The position numbers and the translations under genes are program-made. Below the pieces are notes generated by a model. That model worked only from the letters and a program-made list of their open reading frames with translations, had not been told where the DNA came from and ran no database searches. A stretch of 64,000 nucleotides of DNA from the NCBI RefSeq assembly GCF_040105105.1, contig NZ_CP157677.1, forward strand, positions 143,595 through 207,594, in the 5' to 3' direction. The DNA comes from Polaromonas hydrogenivorans (GTDB lineage Bacteria > Pseudomonadota > Gammaproteobacteria > Burkholderiales > Burkholderiaceae_C). This document shows positions 25,475 to 34,829 of the stretch, in pieces. Within the stretch, counting starts at the first letter, position 1; each line of letters opens with the position of its first letter.

Positions 25475-26086
25475 TCAGACAAGGCTATTTTCTTCGACAT
25501 CAGGTCTCGAGAACTGGCGTGAAGACACATCGCAGCGGGTTCTCGTGGAACTTGATAGGGTGCAAAAAACAAACCCATTACCGAAGCGCTCGAACTCACC
25601 GCGCAGGAACACGCCATCGCGCCGATTGGTGGCGGATCGTTTGAGGTTTGTTAGCGGCTGCGCAAAACCGCGTAAATCTGGCGGCAAAACCGCATGTACC
25701 CAAGGCACCAAGCGCAAACCTGCAGCGCTTGCTTCCAATGGATAGCGTATTGGCCACTAGGCCAGCTCAAGGGTTCGCTTCGCCAGACTGCTAACGCAGC
25801 CTGCCCTTGACCCGGCTACGTGGCAAAAGCAGCATATCCCGAGCTGGCTCAAAAGATAGGCCGCCACCTATAAGCCAGGCTCTAAACCTGTTTCAGTGTC
25901 TTTTGAGCTTGGCTTCATGAGGTTTTCAGGTCTGGCTCAGAACTTACAAGTTATGAGCTAGCCACCATTTTTAGCTTTTTCCATTCAAGAGCTTTGAAAC
26001 TCGCTGCAGCCTTAGCTCGCGCAATGATGAATGGCAATTGTGCAACTGGCTGTTGCGCTTACGACCCGAAAGGATCCTTGATCCGC
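25475..26086. other. Intergenic, no intact gene
   Basis: About 600 bp with lower GC content than the surrounding genes. Plus frames near 25545-25745 are short and basic and match nothing I know. Several scattered CTGGCTC words occur between 25770 and 25940 without regular spacing. No terminator is clear. Confidence 0.45.
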
Positions 26087-26668
26087 TCAGGCCGTCGGCC
26101 CCGGCGTACGTGCTACGTTCATCAGCCAGCACACCATTGCAAAGTAGCCTGCCAGCGTGAGCAGTTCCACTACCGTCGGCTCGCTCCACATCCGCACTGC
26201 CTCCACCCAGGTCTCATCGCTCAGGCGGTGCTGGCTGACCAGTTCGCTCCCGACCGTGCGCGCGAGCGCGAGATCGGCTCGCAGGTCCGGTGGAGAAGGC
26301 TCGCCGGCGTCCAAGGCCGCAAGCGCCTGCGCGGGCACACCGGCTGCAGTTGCCAGCGGCAGGTGCATGTTCCACTCGAAGACATTGGAGAGTTCGCGCG
26401 CGATGACGCAGATCGTCCACTCGCGCAGTGCGACATCGAGCGTACCTTCGTAGCGCAAGGTCTCGCCGACCTTGGCTACTGCACGCAGCAGCGGCGGGCG
26501 GTGCAGCAGGGGCCGGAAGGGACCGTAAACGCCGCGACGCGGGCCATTGATCAACTCGTCGGCCGCCTCCTGCTGCGCGGCGTCAAGGGTTGCAGGTGGA
26601 CCCAGACGCTCGGGCTGGCCAGCTTCAGGAAAGACCCGTGGAGAAGTCATCGAAGGGACAGGTTTCAT
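26087..26668 (-). CDS. Carboxymuconolactone decarboxylase family protein
   Basis: The 193-aa protein belongs to the CMD/AhpD-like family: R-P-P-L-L-R-A-V-A-K-V-G-E-T-L-R-Y-E, then L-R-E-W-T-I-C-V-I-A-R-E...E-W-N-M-H-L-P-L-A near 90-115. The usual redox cysteine pair (CxxC) is absent: the motif position reads E-W-N-M-H, as in the decarboxylase-like or halogen-lyase-like branch. The start ATG overlaps the stop of the upstream MFS gene (ATGA), so translation is coupled. The substrate is unknown; the transporter partner suggests uptake or efflux of a small organic compound. Confidence 0.82.
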   Translation of the reverse strand: MKPVPSMTSPRVFPEAGQPERLGPPATLDAAQQEAADELINGPRRGVYGPFRPLLHRPPLLRAVAKVGETLRYEGTLDVALREWTICVIARELSNVFEWNMHLPLATAAGVPAQALAALDAGEPSPPDLRADLALARTVGSELVSQHRLSDETWVEAVRMWSEPTVVELLTLAGYFAMVCWLMNVARTPGPTA

Positions 26669-27885
26669 CGTAATTTTTTCGTTAAGGTTGAGGGTGAAGA
26701 ACCGGTGTCCCGCCACAGCCAAACTGCCGTAAACAGTAGAAGCACGGTGGCTGCAGCGTTGGTCCATACCAAGGCGTCCCAGCCGGCCACATTGCCAGGG
26801 CCCAGAGCGCGAACCAGCAGTGGGCCTAGGAGCTGCCCGACAGCAAAGGCAACGGTCATTCGAGCCAGAAGCGACGTTGGATTGGTGGGAAGCCGCTCGC
26901 GCGCGAGCTGCAGTCCAGCCATCGTCGCGACCATGAACGTGCCGCCCACGAGCACCGCGCAGGCTGCAAGTGCCCAGAGCGCTTGTGTCGCCACTGGCAA
27001 TGCAGTCCCTAGCGCCATTGTCCCTTGGGCCAGAGCCCAGACGCGCCTGCGGGGCCACGCCGACAGATAGCGCGCTGCGGCCACGACAGACAGGGCTGCC
27101 GCCAACCCGAACAGTGGCCAGGTGAGTCCGAACACCAATGGGTCGGAGACCTGCTGGCGCGCCATCGCGGGCAGAAAGGTTGCCGGCACGATGTAGCCAA
27201 AGCCGAAGATGCCGTAGCACACCACGAGAGGCAAGTGTCCCTCTTTCGCACTTTGTGGAGGCGACGACGAAGGGGGAGATACCGTCACTATCGCACCTTC
27301 ATCCTGCAAATTCAGTTTCACGAACACGGCACCAGCACTGGCGAGCAACCCCATCTCAAGCCACAGCCATTGGGCTGGCTGCTGTCCTCCAAGCCAGGCA
27401 AGCATGCCCACCAGCATAATGCCCAGGCCTACACCGATGTAGATCCGTGCGCCGAGTTGCGGTGCCTGCCGCCGGGCTAGCTCCGCCAATCCCCAGCTGC
27501 TTGTGCAGACCAGCGCCCAGGCACTGAAGATGCCGGCGGCGCCGCGCAGCATTGCGCCGAGGAGTGCGTGTGTTCCGCCCCCCGCCCATGCGGCTCCTAG
27601 CGTCACCAGCGCGACCCCGAACAGGGCCAAATGAAGGCCGCGCCGTGGATTGGCGGAGAACCGGGCCGCGGTCAACGCCCCAAGCAGATAGCCGATGTAG
27701 TTCGCGGCCGCCCACTCAGCGCCGTCGGCAGCACTCAGCGTGCCGTCCCGCAGCATGAGCGGCATGAGCGGCGTAAAAGCGAAACGACCAATGCCCATGG
27801 CAACGGCAAGCGCGACGATGCCGCTGCTGACAATGAGCCAAATCGGACGATCGGGGCGGGCAATAAGGTAAGGCGGTGTGTCCAT
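26665..27885 (-). CDS. YbfB/YjiJ family MFS transporter
   Basis: The 406-aa inner-membrane protein has about 12 hydrophobic segments. The N-terminal M-G-I-G-R-F-A-F-T-P-L-M-P-L-M-L is the hallmark of the YbfB/YjiJ group of MFS transporters, as are A-A-N-Y-I-G-Y-L-L-G-A and Y-G-I-F-G-F-G-Y-I-V-P-A-T-F-L-P. The ATG at 27885 gives the usual start; a TTG/GTG further upstream is possible. It is divergent from the LysR gene at 27972, which probably regulates it, and is coupled to the CMD-family gene. Confidence 0.87.
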   Translation of the reverse strand: MDTPPYLIARPDRPIWLIVSSGIVALAVAMGIGRFAFTPLMPLMLRDGTLSAADGAEWAAANYIGYLLGALTAARFSANPRRGLHLALFGVALVTLGAAWAGGGTHALLGAMLRGAAGIFSAWALVCTSSWGLAELARRQAPQLGARIYIGVGLGIMLVGMLAWLGGQQPAQWLWLEMGLLASAGAVFVKLNLQDEGAIVTVSPPSSSPPQSAKEGHLPLVVCYGIFGFGYIVPATFLPAMARQQVSDPLVFGLTWPLFGLAAALSVVAAARYLSAWPRRRVWALAQGTMALGTALPVATQALWALAACAVLVGGTFMVATMAGLQLARERLPTNPTSLLARMTVAFAVGQLLGPLLVRALGPGNVAGWDALVWTNAAATVLLLFTAVWLWRDTGSSPSTLTKKLR

Positions 27886-27971
27886 CGTGATTTGTATTAG
27901 ACCCACAGAAAAATACTTTGAAAACTGAATTATTAAGTCATAAGCTTCTTAAAATGAGAAGAATGAGAATG

Positions 27972-29009
27972 ATGGAGCTTGACGATCTGTACATCTTTCG
28001 CTGTGTCGTCAGGGAAGGAGGGGTAATGCGCGCGGCGAGTCAGCTGCACCGCGTTCCTTCGAATGTCACTACGCGAATCAAGCAGCTCGAGGAGCGCCTA
28101 GGCGTCTCGCTGTTTCGTCGTCAGGGCCGAGGCTTGGTGCTTACCGATGCTGGTCGCACGCTGCTCGGCCACGCCGAGCGACTGCTGCAGATGGCTGATC
28201 TGGCCGAGCAGGAAATGCGAAGTGGGGTCGTGCGGGGCGTGTTGAGGTTGGGGTCGCTGGAAAGCGCTGCGGGCGCTAGGCTGCCCCCTGTGCTCTCGGC
28301 GTTCCACGCAAAGTACCCGGAAGTTTCGATCGAACTGCAGACCGGCACGACTGGCGCCTTGCTGCGCCGGCTGGATCACTTCGAGGTCGAGGCTGCCTTC
28401 GTCTCGGAGCCCTTCGAGAAGGCAAGCCTTTCGATGCTTCCGGCCTTCGAGGAAGAGTTGGTGCTGATTACTGCACTAGGCGCGCCGGCACTGCGACGCC
28501 CCGCCGACTTAGGTAGCCAGACGCTGATAACCTTCCCGCACGGCTGCTCCTATCGCCGCCGACTAGAGGAATGGCTGAGCGAAGGAGACATTTCACCTAG
28601 ACGGATGCTGGACCTTGGTTCTTACCACGCGATCGTGGCGTGCGTCGCTGGCGGCGCTGGCGTAGCCATTGTTCCTGCAGAGGTGCTCGAACACGCTGTA
28701 CTGGGCACTGCGGTGCAGCGCCATCGGCTGCCAGCGCGGCTGCGCATTAACCACACGCATTTAGTCTGGTCGGGCGAGGCTAGCCCGGCCCTGCAAGCGC
28801 TTATAGACCTGCTGCCCAGGCAGGGTCGCAGCTCGGGGATGTCGAAGAACGAAGCGCTTGCGTCATCCCCAGGAAGAGAAAGCGCAAGCAGCCCTGCGTT
28901 CACTTCCGGCGAAGGAACGTCGTCACAAGGGCTAGGGAGAGCGGCGCGCTCCTCGCGCCGGCGTAGCGCGAGTCTGGACCACAGCAACGTAACCGACGCA
29001 AAAGCATAG
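27972..29009 (+). CDS. LysR-family transcriptional regulator
   Basis: The 345-aa regulator has an N-terminal winged HTH (V-V-R-E-G-G-V-M-R-A-A-S-Q-L-H-R-V-P-S-N-V-T-T-R-I-K-Q-L-E-E-R-L-G-V) and a substrate-binding domain from about residue 90 (V-L-R-L-G-S-L-E-S-A-A-G-A-R-L-P-P-V-L). The C-terminal 50 residues beyond L-I-D-L-L-P are serine- and arginine-rich and longer than usual. The ATG doublet at 27969/27972 fits the family start M-E-L-D-D-L. It is divergent from the MFS/CMD-family operon, the classic arrangement for its target. Confidence 0.9.
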   Translation: MELDDLYIFRCVVREGGVMRAASQLHRVPSNVTTRIKQLEERLGVSLFRRQGRGLVLTDAGRTLLGHAERLLQMADLAEQEMRSGVVRGVLRLGSLESAAGARLPPVLSAFHAKYPEVSIELQTGTTGALLRRLDHFEVEAAFVSEPFEKASLSMLPAFEEELVLITALGAPALRRPADLGSQTLITFPHGCSYRRRLEEWLSEGDISPRRMLDLGSYHAIVACVAGGAGVAIVPAEVLEHAVLGTAVQRHRLPARLRINHTHLVWSGEASPALQALIDLLPRQGRSSGMSKNEALASSPGRESASSPAFTSGEGTSSQGLGRAARSSRRRSASLDHSNVTDAKA

Positions 29010-29440
29010 CTTGGTCGAATGACAGCCTTCGGACACCGTGCTCCGACTTTTTCTCTTGGCCGAAATAACAGTTTATAAAACCCGTTTTTTTGAGCGCCAA
29101 ATGACACCAATCGCTTGTCATAAATACCTGCCCATCAGTTCAAAACTCAAGTTTTGAGCTTCCTAACCCCGCGCCTGGGGCAGGCGTTCGCGAAGTAACA
29201 TTACTTTGGATTATCAAGCTGATGTTCAAAATTCGAGTTACTTGAGCCTACCGCCTTGAATAAAGCCTTGTCCCGTTCAGGCGCTTTGACACTGAATGCA
29301 ACCTTGGCTGCGGGATGATGGCCGGCCAATTCACGATTTGCACCCCCTAAAGCTGTTGTTTATTCAACGGCAACACAGTCAGTAATGTGCCAAAAGTTCA
29401 GTCAAAGTGAACCCCACCATTCACAATGGAGCCGAATTTG
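29010..29440. other. Intergenic, no gene recognised
   Basis: This 431-bp stretch between the LysR gene and the IS3 at 29441 has only short frames. It is AT-richer than the genes around it and may be what remains of a deleted region, since the IS3 on its right lacks a target duplication. Confidence 0.45.
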
Positions 29441-29507
29441 CCCCCTGTGTCAGACTAGTTGTCGCCTCCGATTTTCCGCGGGTTATCCGCAGCGCAAGCG
29501 ACATTTC

Positions 29508-30023
29508 ATGCACAGAAAACCTCATTCCCATCACTCCACCGAATTCAAGGAGCAGGCACTGCTCAAAGCCCGCCATCGCGGCGCGCGTTCAATTCTGAGC
29601 CTTGCCAGCGAGCTGAACATGTCTGCCGGCACCCTCAAGCGATGGGTGCTGGACTCGGCCAAGGCCGGCGAACAGGCACTCGGGGAGACAAGCCCTGCGC
29701 TGGACGGCCCGGCTGCATCTTGGTCGCCATCGCAGCGCCTGAGGGCTCTGCAGGAAAGCTACGCATTCAATGGCCCGGCACTGGCGGCGTGGTGCCGCGA
29801 GCGTGGTGTGTTCGAGCACCAGTTGGTGCAGTGGCGCGAAGAGTTTTGCACCCCGGTCGCGCCCGCCTCGCGCGAGGCAACGGGTGCCTTTCGAGAACTC
29901 CAGCGTCAGCACGAGCAGCTCCAGCGTGAATTGCGGCGCAAGGAAAAAGCGCTGGCCGAGGTAGCCGCCTTGCTGGTGTTGCAAAAAAACTTCCAGGCGC
30001 TGCTGGAGGGCGCGGACAAATGA
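29508..30023 (+). CDS. IS3 orfA (copy C)
   Basis: A 171-aa OrfA identical in translation to the copy at 18401, with HTH, coiled coil and the A-AAA-AAC slip site before the orfB overlap. Confidence 0.9.
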   Translation: MHRKPHSHHSTEFKEQALLKARHRGARSILSLASELNMSAGTLKRWVLDSAKAGEQALGETSPALDGPAASWSPSQRLRALQESYAFNGPALAAWCRERGVFEHQLVQWREEFCTPVAPASREATGAFRELQRQHEQLQRELRRKEKALAEVAALLVLQKNFQALLEGADK

Positions 30024-31096
30024 CGTCCGTCCAGCAGCGCCAAAAGTTGCTCGGCCTGATCGGCAAGGCCTGCGCCGACGGGGCGCGCTTGAAGCCGGCT
30101 TGCCATCAAATCGGGCTGTCCTGCCGTAGCGTGCAGCGCTGGCAGCGCACGCAGGCGGCCGAGGGCGACCAGCGTCCTTCGGGCAAGCGGCGCTATGTGT
30201 GCCCGCCCAACAAGCTGCGCGAGGACGAGCGCCAGGCGGTGATGGCCACGCTCAACAGCGAAGCGTTCAAGGACTTGCCGCCGAGCCAAGTCGTGCCTCG
30301 CCTGGCCGACCGCGGCGTCTATGTGGCCTCGGAGTCCACGATGTACCGAATACTTCGACAGCAGGGCCAACTGGGCCATCGACGCTCGGAGCGCGCAGCG
30401 CAAAAGCGAAGCCGGCCGCGCGCCCTTGCCGCCACCGGAGCCGATCAGGTGTTCTGCTGGGATATCACGTATCTGCCCACTCAGGTGCGCGGCCAGCACT
30501 TTTACCTGTACCTGTTCGAGGATTTGTTCAGCCGCAAGATCGTGGGCTGGCAGGTGTTTGACTGCGAGAGCGCCGAGCTGGCCAGCCAGTTGCTGCGTGA
30601 CATCTGTGAGAGCCAGGGCATTCGCCCGGGCCAGCTGACGGTGCATTCGGACAACGGCTCGCCCATGAAGGGCGAGACCATGCTGGCGGCCATGCAGCGC
30701 CTGGGCGTGGCGCACACGCGCAGCCGTCCGTCCGTGAGCAATGACAATCCGTACGTCGAATCAGCGTTCAGAACGCTGAAGTACCGCCCCGAACTGCCTG
30801 TCAAGCCGTTCGAGAACCTGCTGGCCGCAAGGCGCTGGGTCACCGAGCTGGCCCATTGGTACAACCACGAGCATCGCCACAGCGCCATTGGCTTCGTGAC
30901 ACCGGCGCAGCGCCATGCCGGCCTGGACCGGGCACTGCTTGAGCAGCGCGCGCTCGTCTATGAACAGGCCCGCCAGGAAAATCCTCAGCGCTGGTCAGGG
31001 CAGCCTCGCCAGTGGGCGCATGTCGATGTCGTGCACCTCAACCCAGAAACCAAGCAACAAACCAAGGAGCCTGAATCCAAGCAAAAAACAGCCTGA
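30020..31096 (+). CDS. IS3 orfB, DDE transposase (copy C)
   Basis: A 358-aa catalytic subunit identical in translation to the copy at 18913, with an intact DDE triad. Confidence 0.92.
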   Translation: MTSVQQRQKLLGLIGKACADGARLKPACHQIGLSCRSVQRWQRTQAAEGDQRPSGKRRYVCPPNKLREDERQAVMATLNSEAFKDLPPSQVVPRLADRGVYVASESTMYRILRQQGQLGHRRSERAAQKRSRPRALAATGADQVFCWDITYLPTQVRGQHFYLYLFEDLFSRKIVGWQVFDCESAELASQLLRDICESQGIRPGQLTVHSDNGSPMKGETMLAAMQRLGVAHTRSRPSVSNDNPYVESAFRTLKYRPELPVKPFENLLAARRWVTELAHWYNHEHRHSAIGFVTPAQRHAGLDRALLEQRALVYEQARQENPQRWSGQPRQWAHVDVVHLNPETKQQTKEPESKQKTA

Positions 31097-31102
31097 CTCA
31101 CT

Positions 31103-31450
31103 TCACTTCAGGCGACAACTTCCTTGACAGCCACCGCGAGCGAGCGGGTGCGCAATGCCGCCGTCGCCATGGGTGCAGACCACCTGGGCGATGACGACCT
31201 GATAGCCCTTGAGCCACTGCGCCTGCCGCTGCTTCGCGGCCATGTGCGTGGGATGCTCCGCCAGTGCCTGAAGTGCCTCCATGGTCTTCCAGTAGTACAC
31301 GTTGGAGATGAGCCCGGTTGAAGGGTTCTCCCAACTCTCCTCGCCCAAGTAGCCGGGGATGGATTTCGCAATCTGGGCAATCGCATGGTCGATGGCGTGG
31401 AACTCGTCATCGAACTCGCGTTTTGCGAACGTGAAGGTGGAGGTGTACAT
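31103..31450 (-). CDS. Antibiotic biosynthesis monooxygenase (ABM) domain protein, end altered by IS3
   Basis: The ATG at 31450 begins M-Y-T-S-T-F-T-F-A-K-R-E-F-D-D-E-F-H and the protein has the dimeric ferredoxin-like ABM pattern (I-P-G-Y-L-G-E-E-S-W-E-N...V-Y-Y-W-K-T-M-E-A-L-Q-A-L-A-E-H-P-T-H). About 104 residues are native; the IS3 right end begins at 31136 and supplies the last residues and the stop. Since the conserved fold is complete, the protein may still work. It lies downstream of paiB on the same strand, with a 32-bp gap, so they are probably one operon. Confidence 0.8.
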   Translation of the reverse strand: MYTSTFTFAKREFDDEFHAIDHAIAQIAKSIPGYLGEESWENPSTGLISNVYYWKTMEALQALAEHPTHMAAKQRQAQWLKGYQVVIAQVVCTHGDGGIAHPLARGGCQGSCRLK

Positions 31451-31482
31451 CTATCGGTGGAAGAGAAATAGCCGTGTGTTGA

Positions 31483-32106
31483 TCACCCGGCCTTGCGCAT
31501 GGCCTGCGCCATGTCGCTGCGCCCCCGTGCCTCAAGGGTATCGGCGGCATGGAGGCGATCACGCGCCTCTTTGTTTTGGCTGAGTTTGACCTTGCCCACC
31601 AGCGAAGTGAGGGATATCTCGATGCCCACGATGCTGCGCAGCATGGTGTCGATGTACTCGGGCGCGGAGTCCCCCATCCGCCAAGGCCTGGGTTCGGCCG
31701 CCTCGTGCTGGCGTGTCAGGCGCGCGACGATGCGGCGAACGAAGCGCTCGTCGTCATGGATGGTGAGCGTGCCATGCGCATGCACGACCTCGTAGTTCCA
31801 GGTTGGCACCTGGCGATGCGCTTCGTGCTTGCTCGGATACCAGTTCGGCGAGATGTAGGCCTCGGCACCGCTAAACACGACCATGACCGCACTGCCCGTG
31901 GGGCAGCGCTGCCACAGCGTGTTGGCACGGGCCACATGGGCCGAAAGAACGCCAGGCGTTCCCACGCCAGCATCGAACTCGAACGGGATGTGGTCCACAT
32001 CGAGTCCGACGCTCCCTTGTGTGACAAGCATGCCCAGCGGGTGTTCGCGGATGATGCGGGCGAGTTCGTCAGGCCGGGTTTCAGCAAAGTGTTCAGGGAT
32101 GTACAT
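31483..32106 (-). CDS. PaiB-type FMN-binding negative transcriptional regulator
   Basis: The 207-aa protein starts M-Y-I-P-E-H-F-A-E-T-R-P-D-E-L, the standard PaiB start, and contains P-L-G-M-L-V-T, A-Y-I-S-P-N-W-Y-P-S-K and V-P-T-W-N-Y-E-V-V-H-A-H-G. These are split-barrel FMN-binding signatures. Family members are described as negative regulators or FMN-dependent proteins; the actual target is unknown. It is divergent from the MocR/PdxR-like gene at 32199, a frequent arrangement, so that regulator probably controls it. Confidence 0.88.
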   Translation of the reverse strand: MYIPEHFAETRPDELARIIREHPLGMLVTQGSVGLDVDHIPFEFDAGVGTPGVLSAHVARANTLWQRCPTGSAVMVVFSGAEAYISPNWYPSKHEAHRQVPTWNYEVVHAHGTLTIHDDERFVRRIVARLTRQHEAAEPRPWRMGDSAPEYIDTMLRSIVGIEISLTSLVGKVKLSQNKEARDRLHAADTLEARGRSDMAQAMRKAG

Positions 32107-32176
32107 GGTGAATAAGGGAATGAGTGAGTGATGTCGCAATCCTTTTCACTATTGTCCACAACCGGCACAATGAGAA

Positions 32177-32207
32177 GGTCCAGTTTTTTTCATTATTTAT
32201 GGTCCAG
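32177..32207. promoter_or_regulatory. Direct GGTCCAG repeats, likely MocR operator
   Basis: GGTCCAG occurs at 32177-32183 and 32201-32207, 24 bp apart, in the space between paiB and the MocR-type gene; the second copy overlaps the start codon. Paired direct repeats are common MocR binding sites. This is inferred from position and spacing. Confidence 0.4.
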
Positions 32208-33698
32208 TCTCGCAAGCCAACCGATTCCCACCCCGGCGCCACCGGGGCCGGACGCCGAATTTACGACCTGCTGCGCGCTCAGATTGCCGATGGCACACTG
32301 GTTCCGGGAGCGCGCGCGCCCTCCACGAGAGCCCTGGCCGCCGAGCTGGCGGTGTCGCGCACCACCGTCACCGCTGCCTACGAGCAACTGGCGGCCGAGG
32401 GTTTCCTTGTCACGGCCATGGGACGGGTGGCCCGGGTGGCCAGCCCGCTGGCTGCGCCCGCACCATCCGAAACCAACACAAGCCGACGCGCCAAGCATGC
32501 CCCATCCCTGTCCGGGTTTGGACGCCGCCTGACGGGAATCGGCATGCCGGCATTGACGCAGGCTGAACCGGTCCGCATCGACTTTCTGTACGGTGCGGTG
32601 GCTTCCCGGGACTTTCCGACCCTGCTCTGGCGGCGTGCCTACCAGGCCGAACTGCTGCGCCAGCAAAACAGCCTTTATTACGTCCCGCCCGAAGGCGACG
32701 CCTGGCTACGATGCTCCATCCAGGGCTATTTGCGGCGTGCCCGGGGACTGGCCTGCGAGGCTGAGCAGATTCTGGTGGTGCACGGATCGCAGCAGGCCAT
32801 CGACCTGTGCGCGAGGCTGCTGCTCGATGCGGGGGACGCCTTTGCCTTTGAGGAGCCCGGCTACCTGATGGCCAGGCGCTGCTTCGAGGCCACCGGCGCC
32901 CGGTGCCTGAGCACGCCGGTGGACGAGCATGGCCTGGACACCGCCCGCCTTTCCCAGGACGAGCGTATCCGCCTGGCGTATGTGACGCCATCGCACCAGT
33001 TCCCGCTGGGCGGGGTGCTGCCCATCGGCCGGCGCCTGGAGTTGCTGCAATGGGCCGGGCAGCGCGACGCCTGGATCGTCGAGGACGATTACGACGGCGA
33101 GTTCCGTTATGGCCAGCGCCCGATCGACGCGTTGCAGTCGATCGACACCGACGGCCGCGTGATCTACATCGGCACTTTTTCCAAGGCGCTGTCCCCGCAG
33201 CTGCGCCTAGGCTACCTGGTGCTGCCGCCCGCGCTGGTGCCGGTGTTCCGGCAAGCCAAGCGACTGGCCGACCGCCATGCGCCCGTGCTGGAGCAGCGCG
33301 TTCTGGCCTCCTTGATCGACAGCGGTGCCTACGAGCGCCATGTGCGGCGCATGCGGCGCGAGAACGAGCGCCGCCGCACGGCCTTGCTGGACGCCATTGC
33401 GCGCCATCTTCCGGGGGATGCCCGGCTCAGTGGTACGGCGGCTGGACTGCACATGGTGCTGTGGCTGCCGCACCTGCGGTCTGAGGACGAGCCCGCGCTG
33501 GTGGCCGCAGCCCGGGGCAAGGGCGTTGGCGTCTACCCGGTGACGCCGCTGTTTGCCAACCCCGATTCGCCCATGCAGCCTCGCCCAGCCGGACTGATCC
33601 TGGGGTATGCCAGCTTGAGAACCGATCAGATTGAGCAGGGAATACGCACCCTGGCAGCGGTGATTGCGGAAATGGCGCCAACATCGCTTAGGGTCTGA
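32199..33698 (+). CDS. MocR/PdxR-like GntR regulator with aminotransferase domain
   Basis: The 499-aa protein has an N-terminal GntR winged HTH (G-R-R-I-Y-D-L-L-R-A-Q-I-A-D-G...P-S-T-R-A-L-A-A-E-L-A-V-S-R-T-T-V) and a fold-type I aminotransferase domain from about 115. The PLP lysine is in T-F-S-K-A-L-S-P-Q-L-R-L-G-Y, preceded by I-V-E-D-D-Y-D-G-E-F. Such regulators sense PLP or amino compounds and act on divergent genes. The ATG at 32199 leaves a normal linker; the longer frame upstream overlaps the paiB promoter. Confidence 0.9.
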   Translation: MVQSRKPTDSHPGATGAGRRIYDLLRAQIADGTLVPGARAPSTRALAAELAVSRTTVTAAYEQLAAEGFLVTAMGRVARVASPLAAPAPSETNTSRRAKHAPSLSGFGRRLTGIGMPALTQAEPVRIDFLYGAVASRDFPTLLWRRAYQAELLRQQNSLYYVPPEGDAWLRCSIQGYLRRARGLACEAEQILVVHGSQQAIDLCARLLLDAGDAFAFEEPGYLMARRCFEATGARCLSTPVDEHGLDTARLSQDERIRLAYVTPSHQFPLGGVLPIGRRLELLQWAGQRDAWIVEDDYDGEFRYGQRPIDALQSIDTDGRVIYIGTFSKALSPQLRLGYLVLPPALVPVFRQAKRLADRHAPVLEQRVLASLIDSGAYERHVRRMRRENERRRTALLDAIARHLPGDARLSGTAAGLHMVLWLPHLRSEDEPALVAAARGKGVGVYPVTPLFANPDSPMQPRPAGLILGYASLRTDQIEQGIRTLAAVIAEMAPTSLRV

Positions 33699-33804
33699 AA
33701 CAGCAGGTAGCCAACACGGCTACACCTTGTAGGCCACCAGGACAGTGCCCTTCATGCTGTGGGTGGTCATCGCCCACGCATCCGAGTCTGTCAAAGATAG
33801 CTAC
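33699..33804. other. Short spacer after the MocR gene
   Basis: No gene is seen between the MocR stop and the IS1182 remnant. Confidence 0.4.
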
Positions 33805-34110
33805 TTATCGGGTTGCCTTTCTACCTGCGCCTTGATCTCTTTGATCTCTTTCAGCCGTTGGATGCATCTTCTCAACCTTGCCCCGCAAGCGCTCTCTCTT
33901 GTCTTGCAATTCGGCGGGCTGGGAGCGATCGAGGGTTTGCAGTGCGTCCAGGTAGCGCTGGATGCTTTCGTCAATCTCGCGCTCACGGTTGTTGACCGTC
34001 TTGAATTTGCTGCCATCCACGGCCACAACAGCTTGCGTCAGCAGTTTCAGTTCCCGGCACAGCATCACAAAGTGTCGGCATGTGTTGCGGATAGCGTGGT
34101 TTCACTACGT
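33805..34110 (-). pseudogene. IS1182-family transposase fragment
   Basis: The minus frame reads C-R-E-L-K-L-L-T-Q-A-V-V-A-V-D-G-S-K-F-K-T-V-N-N-R-E-R, then I-D-E-S-I-Q-R-Y-L-D-A-L-Q-T-L-D-R, the central part of IS1182-type transposases (V-A-V-D-G-S-K-F-K-A-V-N). The stretch usually found between N-N-R and I-D-E-S is shortened, and both ends of the gene are lost. It is inert debris. Confidence 0.7.
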
Positions 34111-34313
34111 TCCCTTCTTTGAGTGCATCGCTTCATGTGTTCGTCCTATCAATGAAACCGTAGGGGCGTCAACGCGCGGGGAAACCACCCAGATAGGCAA
34201 GATCTCAGCGTTTTCACACAGGCTCGCTGCCCACGCGTCCGTCACGTTTGTTCCAGACCGGCCCTTGCCGAGCCTGCGCCCATGGCACTTGCATCTGCCC
34301 GTCTTCCACCATC

Positions 34314-34343
34314 AACCATTGATAAAACAGGTTATCAATGGTT
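34314..34343. other. Perfect 12-6-12 palindrome, candidate recombinase core site
   Basis: AACCATTGATAA and its exact complement TTATCAATGGTT are separated by AACAGG. The inner ATAA-6 bp-TTAT layout and arm length are those of tyrosine-recombinase core sites such as dif. It stands 58 bp before the DUF4160-DUF2442-recombinase cluster. An operator or a terminator without T-tract is the alternative. Confidence 0.5.
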
Positions 34344-34382
34344 AGAATGAATGGCGCCTGAACTTAGACTGGACTACAATAA

Positions 34383-34395
34383 CCCAACTGTTGGG
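34383..34395. promoter_or_regulatory. CCCAAC-T-GTTGGG palindrome before DUF4160
   Basis: This 13-bp perfect inverted repeat ends 5 bp before the ATG at 34401, a place where a bound protein would block translation or transcription start of the cluster. A repressor is not identified. Confidence 0.4.
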
Positions 34396-34400
34396 ATTTT

Positions 34401-34829
34401 ATGAAGGTCTGTACGCACCGGGGTTTGCTAATGGCAGTCCTCACCCGCAACGAGCACTGTCCGCCCCATGTGCATGTGGGTTCAAGCGACTGGGAGGCGC
34501 GCCTGGAATTCAGCTTCTGGCACGGCGGCGTGCGCCTGATGGATGTGGTTCCCGTTCACCGCCAGCCCACGGTGGCCGTGCTGGAGGGCTTGCGCCAGGC
34601 CTTGAGAACGCCTGCGCATCTGCGCCGCGCCCGGATATGCTGGTGGCAGGCCGTGCAGTCGGTCTGCCTGGTCAACCAGCTGTGGGATCAGGAGGCCGGG
34701 GAGGTGGCGGACCCGCAGGACAAGCGGCCCGGTGCGCGGCTCATTGAGGCTGCCCTCTTCGATGCACCGCGCTACCGGACCATTTTGCAACTGAAGGGGG
34801 CCAGCAGCCCTGTGGAGATCGCGCTATGA
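34401..34829 (+). CDS. DUF4160 domain protein
   Basis: The 142-aa protein has the DUF4160 hallmark H-x-P-P-H-V-H-V (E-H-C-P-P-H-V-H-V-G near residue 18-27) and the following strand R-L-E-F-S-F-W-H-G-G-V-R-L. DUF4160 proteins are usually encoded directly before DUF2442 proteins and the pair is suspected to be toxin-antitoxin-like; no activity is proven. Here the C-terminal half is longer than the minimal domain. It overlaps the DUF2442 gene by 4 bp. Confidence 0.8.
   Translation: MKVCTHRGLLMAVLTRNEHCPPHVHVGSSDWEARLEFSFWHGGVRLMDVVPVHRQPTVAVLEGLRQALRTPAHLRRARICWWQAVQSVCLVNQLWDQEAGEVADPQDKRPGARLIEAALFDAPRYRTILQLKGASSPVEIAL

Larger units (their letters stand above)
29441..31136 (+). mobile_element. 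IS3 copy C, full length
   Basis: A complete 1696-bp copy with both ends. Flanks are TTTG on the left and CGAG on the right, so there is no target duplication; one side was probably lost by deletion or exchanged by recombination. It has the A variant upstream of orfA. Confidence 0.95.

Noticed and set aside
26669..27220. N-terminal extension of the carboxymuconolactone decarboxylase-like protein
   Set aside because: It lies inside the MFS gene in another frame; the ATGA overlap at 26665 gives the right start.
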